28,033 bases of DNA from an uncultured Christensenellaceae bacterium (GTDB taxonomy: Bacteria > Bacillota > Clostridia > Christensenellales > Pumilibacteraceae): positions 1 through 28,033 of the forward strand of contig CAJUKR010000018.1 of the NCBI GenBank assembly GCA_910587025.1. The letters are read 5' to 3'. The notes under the pieces are model-generated. The model was given only the letters and a program-made list of their open reading frames with translations. It was not told where the DNA came from and did no database searches. The stretch's first letter is position 1. The number at the start of each line of letters is the position of its first letter. Shown in pieces: positions 24,481 through 28,033 of the stretch. The translations under genes were made by a program, and so were the position numbers.

Positions 24481-24515
24481 ATTACATAAAATCTGTGAAT
24501 TTTTAAAAACAAGTC

Positions 24516-25853
24516 TCAGCTGTTTCCTTCGCGCGCAAGAGAAAACAATATATTTACCGTAAATACTTTATTGTCCGCATTGATCGAAAGATCGCCGCCG
24601 TACTTTTCGCAAACATAACGCACGCTTTTCAACCCGTATCCGTGATATTCTTTTTCCGACTTCGTTGTTTGCGGAATACCGTCGTCGAAAGTCAGTTCTT
24701 TTTCGTAATAGTTATGCAGATTGACCGACAGCATAGTCCCTACGGCTTTTATACGCAGACCGATAATGCGCTTGCCGTCTTCCAGCGACTGCACGGCTTC
24801 GATCGCATTGTCGATAAGATTGCCGAACAGCGAATATATATCTTCTTCTTTCATAAAATCCAGACGTTTGCCGTCGGCAATGCAGCTGAATCTTATATTG
24901 TTCTTCGTACAATGCAGATTCTTTTCCGAAAGGATAATATCGAGCGCATCGTTCCCCGTACGCACCATAGTATCGTATATCGAAATAAGTTCGGTTATTT
25001 CTTTGACTGACTCGTCGTTGATCGAGCTTCTGCTGCCTATGCTTCGAATTTGATGCTTGAGATCGTGACATTTCAAATTGATAAGTTCGATCGTTTCTTT
25101 GGACATTTTGTAATGTTCTTTTTCCTGATGTCGCAGAAAACTGACAGTCGTCAACGTTTCCTCCAGTTTATATCGTAAAGATACTTCGAATTGCAAGATA
25201 AGCACGACAACGCAGCACAGAATATTGTAAACTCCGGCTATGATGAGATACAGTTTATTTCCGTCGGCGGCAACATTGTAAACGATCACGGCATTAAGTA
25301 TTACGTCGATTATGAGTATAAGAACGACGAAGAAAAATATAAAGCCGCTTTTAATCTGCAATTTTTCACTGTCTCTAATGCGCTTACCGAAAATGAACCA
25401 GGAAAAGAAATAAACAACGATATAGACATAAAAATATATTATAGCGACAAACGCATTCGGAAATATGCCGACAGCCTGATCGCCGTAAGCGCCCATGGGG
25501 TTGTTCTTGTTTACGCCCATAATCGTAAGCGCAAGATTATATATTTGATATGCAAGATGCTGAACGGTATATCCCGCCAGACAGCAGAAAATGATCTTCA
25601 GCCAAGTTTCGCGAAAAAGAAACTTAGCGAAAAAAACCGTATATGCGAATATGACGAAAAACATGAACGACAAATAGAACGCTTCGTGAACCGCGATAGG
25701 AAAAAAATACGATAAAACGAATACAACGGAAGCGCCGACGATCATGCGGAGCGGAAAATGCGAGCGACGGGTAAGGCGGAAAGAAAATATCCCCTCCGCC
25801 GCAAGCAGCTCGATCACGAATTGAAACGATTTGTAAAACTCGAGCTGGGTCAT
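24516..25853 (-). CDS. AgrC-like GHKL sensor histidine kinase
   Basis: This 445-residue membrane kinase has six or seven hydrophobic helices in the first 225 residues, typical of peptide-sensing AgrC/ComD kinases. A coiled segment and the phospho-acceptor region CHDLKHQI (H263, with H267) follow, then a GHKL ATPase with N-box NLIDNAIEAV (about 345-354) and G-box HGYGLKSV (about 404-411). It should autophosphorylate and pass phosphate to the LytTR regulator encoded immediately upstream. The ATG shares one base with the regulator's stop (TGATG), so the two are translationally coupled. No AgrD-type propeptide or AgrB protease gene is next to them, so the signal is unknown. Confidence 0.93.
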   Translation of the reverse strand: MTQLEFYKSFQFVIELLAAEGIFSFRLTRRSHFPLRMIVGASVVFVLSYFFPIAVHEAFYLSFMFFVIFAYTVFFAKFLFRETWLKIIFCCLAGYTVQHLAYQIYNLALTIMGVNKNNPMGAYGDQAVGIFPNAFVAIIYFYVYIVVYFFSWFIFGKRIRDSEKLQIKSGFIFFFVVLILIIDVILNAVIVYNVAADGNKLYLIIAGVYNILCCVVVLILQFEVSLRYKLEETLTTVSFLRHQEKEHYKMSKETIELINLKCHDLKHQIRSIGSRSSINDESVKEITELISIYDTMVRTGNDALDIILSEKNLHCTKNNIRFSCIADGKRLDFMKEEDIYSLFGNLIDNAIEAVQSLEDGKRIIGLRIKAVGTMLSVNLHNYYEKELTFDDGIPQTTKSEKEYHGYGLKSVRYVCEKYGGDLSINADNKVFTVNILFSLAREGNS

Positions 25854-26560
25854 CAGAATTTTTCTCCGAGATAGTCATTCAGAGCCCGCTTGAATTCTCT
25901 GCGTTTCGGATGACTGATCTGCAATTCCTCGCCGTCGACGGTAACGGTAAAATCCTTTATTCCCGTCACATATCTCAAGTTTACGAGATAACAATTATTA
26001 CACTTTGCGAAACCCGCCGGGATCAATCGTTGCTCAACTCCCTTGAGCGAGCCGGTAGCCACGAATTCTCCGTCGGTGGTATGATATATCAATCTGTGAT
26101 TTATAACTTCGACATATTTCAGTTCGGAAGACGAGATGCACTTTATGGCGTCGTCGACAACGACCTGTAATTTCGTAATATTGCGACTGTTTATATGTTC
26201 CAGCGCACGCTCGAGTTTGAGCGCGAAATCATAATACATCACGGGTTTTACGATATAATCAAAGGCGTCCACTTCATAACCCATCACCGCGAACTGTGAC
26301 ATATTCGTTACGAAAATAAGCGTAACTGTCTTATCCAAATGCCGAAGTTTACGCGAAACATCCAAACCGTTAATATCCGGAAGTTCGATATCCATCAACA
26401 CCATATCGTAATTCGACGTATAATTCGTAAGAAAATTAACGGGATTGTCAAAATGAACGATACGAAATTTTGTTCCCTTCTTTTCCGAATATTTATCGAA
26501 ATAGGACTTAAGAAGATCAGCCGAACTTTTTTCGTCTTCCACAATCGCTATATTGATCAT
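25853..26560 (-). CDS. LytTR-family (AgrA-like) response regulator
   Basis: This 235-residue regulator has a receiver domain with acidic E8-D-E, phospho-acceptor D57 in VLMDIELPDINGL, and K in IVKPV. The C-terminal LytTR DNA-binding domain (about 137-235) contains LKYVEVINHRLIYHTTDGE, then GFAKCNNCYLVNLRYV and SHPKRREFKRAL. These proteins bind paired 9-bp repeats upstream of target genes. Start taken at 26560 (MINIAIVEDE), as expected for the family. No ribosome site is well placed; a GGAGG lies about 42 bases upstream, and TTG or GTG starts 15-21 bases earlier are possible. It is first gene of the operon with the kinase. Its promoter has a G9 tract and an adjacent Spo0A-like box. Confidence 0.93.
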   Translation of the reverse strand: MINIAIVEDEKSSADLLKSYFDKYSEKKGTKFRIVHFDNPVNFLTNYTSNYDMVLMDIELPDINGLDVSRKLRHLDKTVTLIFVTNMSQFAVMGYEVDAFDYIVKPVMYYDFALKLERALEHINSRNITKLQVVVDDAIKCISSSELKYVEVINHRLIYHTTDGEFVATGSLKGVEQRLIPAGFAKCNNCYLVNLRYVTGIKDFTVTVDGEELQISHPKRREFKRALNDYLGEKF

Positions 26561-26616
26561 ACAGCCACACCCCACAATCAACTATTTTGATTTTCCGTAT
26601 CCTCCGACTTTTATCG

Positions 26617-26647
26617 AGTATAGCATAGCTACCCCCCCCCACGTCAA
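26617..26647 (-). promoter_or_regulatory. LytTR operon promoter with G9 tract in the spacer
   Basis: TTGACG and an extended -10 TGC-TATACT are separated by 19 bp, of which nine consecutive bases are G on the minus strand (C9 at 26632-26640). Slippage by one or two G would bring the spacer to 18 or 17 bp. The surrounding 302-bp intergenic stretch (26561-26862) otherwise holds only the 0A-like box and the cysK terminator. Confidence 0.6.
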
Positions 26648-26650
26648 TCA

Positions 26651-26659
26651 TTTTCGACA
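26651..26659 (-). promoter_or_regulatory. Candidate 0A box upstream of the LytTR promoter
   Basis: TGTCGAAAA on the minus strand ends within a few bases of the -35 element. This is where Spo0A activates promoters in Bacillus. It is the same 9-mer as the box in front of the zinc-type dehydrogenase gene. Confidence 0.45.
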
Positions 26660-26804
26660 TATCCCGACAGAATGCCGCGTTACCGTTGTTCGGGCATTTC
26701 GGTATACACACAATCCGCGCATAGCCGAAACGCACGTGCCTATAAAATCATTGCCTGCAAAAAGAAACTTAACCGTAATATCCGTCTTTTATGAAATAAT
26801 AATA

Positions 26805-26845
26805 AAAAAGACCTACCCGCATATAGAAAGCACGTAAGTCTTTTT
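26805..26845 (-). terminator. Terminator of cysK
   Basis: Twelve-bp arms (AAAAAGACTTAC on the minus strand) include one G-U wobble that pairs only in the minus-strand RNA. The stem ends in TTTTTT, 18 bases after the stop codon. Confidence 0.75.
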
Positions 26846-26862
26846 ATCGAAATATCAACCCG

Positions 26863-27792
26863 TTATTCCGAAAATATTGCAGTGGAGAGGTATCTGTCTC
26901 CCGTGTCCGGAAGAAGCACGACTATCGTTTTATCTTTGTTCTCGTTTCTTTTCGACAGTTCCGCCGCCGCGTATAACGCCGCGCCCGATGATATGCCGAC
27001 AAGCACGCCTTCGGTACGCGCGAACTTTCTGCCCGCGGCAAACGCGTCGGCGTCGCTTACGGCAATGACCTTGTCGTATACCGAAGTGTCGAGAGTATCT
27101 GGCACGAACCCCGCGCCGATCCCCTGAAGACCGTGCGCACCCGCTTTTCCGCCCGAGAGCACCGACGACGAAGACGGCTCGACGGCAACGATCTCAACGT
27201 TCGGGTTCATGCTCTTCAGATATTTGCCTACGCCCGTGATCGTTCCGCCCGTGCCGACACCGGCGACGAACATATCGACTTTGCCGTCGGTATCTTTCCA
27301 TATCTCCGGTCCGGTCGTACGAAAATGCGCTTCCGGATTGGCGGGATTGACGAACTGTCCCGCGACTATCGAGTTCGGGATAACCTCGGCGAGTTCTTCT
27401 GCTTTCGCTATAGCGCCCGCCATTCCTTTTGCGCCGTCGGTAAGTACCAACTTCGCGCCGTACGCTTTCATGAGCGTGCGACGTTCGACAGACATGGTGT
27501 CCGGCATTGTTATGATTACTTTATACCCTTTGGCGGCGGCGATCGCGGCAAGCCCTATCCCGGTATTTCCGCTGGTCGGTTCGATTATCGTCGAGCCGGG
27601 CTTGAGCTTCGATTTACGTTCCGCATCCTCGATCATTGCGCGTGCCACTCTGTCCTTTACCGACCCGGCGGGATTGAGATATTCGAGTTTTGCGAGCAAC
27701 CTTGCGCCTGCGCCGACAGCCGCACCGAAACGCTTTGCTTCCAGCACCGGCGTTCCGCCCACAAGCTCGATAACGGATCCGTATACTTTCAT
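26863..27792 (-). CDS. cysK: Cysteine synthase (O-acetylserine sulfhydrylase)
   Basis: This 309-residue PLP enzyme of fold type II makes L-cysteine from O-acetylserine and sulfide in the cytoplasm. The PLP lysine is K46 in NPAGSVKDR; the substrate-binding loop is TSGNTGIGLA, and the PLP phosphate cradle is GVGTGGTITG. The C-terminal region GISSGAALYAA and VLLPDTGDRYLST are family hallmarks. Length fits CysK/CysM exactly. AAGGAGA lies seven bases before the ATG. It is monocistronic, with a strong promoter carrying a palindrome over the -35 and a terminator after it. No serine acetyltransferase gene is nearby. CysM or a cystathionine-type role cannot be fully excluded. Confidence 0.96.
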   Translation of the reverse strand: MKVYGSVIELVGGTPVLEAKRFGAAVGAGARLLAKLEYLNPAGSVKDRVARAMIEDAERKSKLKPGSTIIEPTSGNTGIGLAAIAAAKGYKVIITMPDTMSVERRTLMKAYGAKLVLTDGAKGMAGAIAKAEELAEVIPNSIVAGQFVNPANPEAHFRTTGPEIWKDTDGKVDMFVAGVGTGGTITGVGKYLKSMNPNVEIVAVEPSSSSVLSGGKAGAHGLQGIGAGFVPDTLDTSVYDKVIAVSDADAFAAGRKFARTEGVLVGISSGAALYAAAELSKRNENKDKTIVVLLPDTGDRYLSTAIFSE

Positions 27793-27837
27793 TTTTTGTT
27801 CTCCTTGACCGCCTGCAATTCATTTCGGCTTAATAGG

Positions 27838-27866
27838 ATTATATTACGCGGACTGCATGCAGTCAA
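27838..27866 (-). promoter_or_regulatory. cysK promoter with 14-bp palindromic operator candidate
   Basis: TTGACT and TATAAT are separated by 17 bp. A perfect 14-bp palindrome GACTGCATGCAGTC (27851-27864) covers four bases of the -35 and the first part of the spacer, an ideal repressor position. It does not resemble the CymR site I know. Confidence 0.65.
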
Positions 27867-27925
27867 CCGAATGAGTGCGAAAAAACAAAATTTCGGAAAA
27901 TTTTTCCGAATATGCCTTAAAGTTA

Positions 27926-27954
27926 TTGCATTTTTTTTTCGCATATAGTATAAT
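27926..27954 (+). promoter_or_regulatory. Promoter of tRNA-Thr
   Basis: TTGCAT and TATAAT are separated by a 17-bp spacer that starts with eight T. The -10 ends 30 bases before the mature tRNA 5' end, as for tRNA-Asn. Confidence 0.75.
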
Positions 27955-27984
27955 GTCTTAGCGTTTGAAACGTCGAAAAAATAT

Positions 27985-28033
27985 GCTGCTATGGCTCAGC
28001 AGGTAGAGCACGTCCTTGGTAAGGACGAGGTCA
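27985..28033 (+). tRNA. tRNA-Thr (GGT), 5' part, cut by window end
   Basis: Acceptor strand GCTGCTA, D-arm GCTC...GAGC, and anticodon stem CGTCC/GGACG around loop TTGGTAA (anticodon GGT) are visible. The variable loop begins AGGTCA; the T-arm and 3' end lie outside the window. Confidence 0.92.

Noticed and set aside
23190..24506. 438-residue plus-strand frame
   Set aside because: It is antisense to the lipoprotein gene, which has a signal peptide, lipobox and recognisable modules.
24400..24520. Agr-like autoinducer propeptide next to the kinase
   Set aside because: No small ORF with a ribosome site is found after the kinase gene; the stretch holds the terminator and the next promoter.
1..28033. 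CRISPR arrays, insertion sequences, prophage genes
   Set aside because: No regularly spaced repeats, transposase or integrase motifs, or phage structural genes were seen on reading both strands.

Overview
The window most likely comes from an uncultured endospore-lineage Firmicute (class Clostridia, probably a gut or rumen commensal). The evidence is a clear Spo0A, an AgrC/AgrA-like LytTR two-component pair, lipoproteins with the clostridial Cys-rich linker (ECGxxCPxCGGC), GH3 enzymes with the swapped domain order known from Ruminococcus and Butyrivibrio, and consensus sigma-A promoters (TTGACA, 17 bp, TATAAT). GC content is moderate, except for two AT-richer genes (a KAP NTPase and a membrane-protein/peptide operon). 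No transposase, integrase, CRISPR array or phage gene is visible.

Layout. 1-1100: the tail of a + gene, a bidirectional terminator, and a zinc-ribbon membrane protein (-). 1.1-3.1 kb: spo0A (-) divergent from a zinc-type dehydrogenase (+); the region between them holds a 22-bp dyad and a consensus 0A box. 3.1-6.3 kb: valS followed by a SecB-like chaperone (-). 6.4-9.05 kb: a three-gene ABC importer (NMT1/SsuA type) on +. 8.7-13 kb: a YkvI-like transporter, whose 3' end runs 351 bp antisense into the ABC permease, and GH3 protein 1 (-). 13-16.2 kb: KAP P-loop NTPase and FAD/Rieske oxidoreductase (-). 16.3 kb: tRNA-Asn (+). 16.5-17.7 kb: a - operon of a two-TM protein followed by two tiny, mutually related peptide genes. 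17.8-19.0 kb: iron-type alcohol dehydrogenase (-). 19.2-24.4 kb: a surface carbohydrate operon with a CBM-like lipoprotein and GH3 protein 2 (-). 24.5-26.6 kb: LytTR regulator and GHKL sensor kinase (-). 26.8-27.8 kb: cysteine synthase (-). 27.98 kb: start of tRNA-Thr (+), cut by the window end.

Themes. Three genes (zinc-type dehydrogenase, valS, GH3 protein 1) have a good promoter whose -10 ends 6-7 nt before the start codon, with no Shine-Dalgarno sequence, so they look leaderless; most other genes have strong AGGAGG-type sites. Sequences matching a 9-nt extended Spo0A box (TGTCGAAAA) lie upstream of the dehydrogenase and LytTR promoters, suggesting a local Spo0A-linked circuit. The LytTR promoter spacer also contains a G9 tract that could slip. 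Two enzymes appear to have lost family active-site residues (the dehydrogenase its catalytic zinc ligands, GH3 protein 1 several sugar-binding residues). The most system-like unknown is the membrane-protein/twin-peptide operon at 16.6-17.7 kb. All functions are inferred from sequence reading alone; no database search was run.
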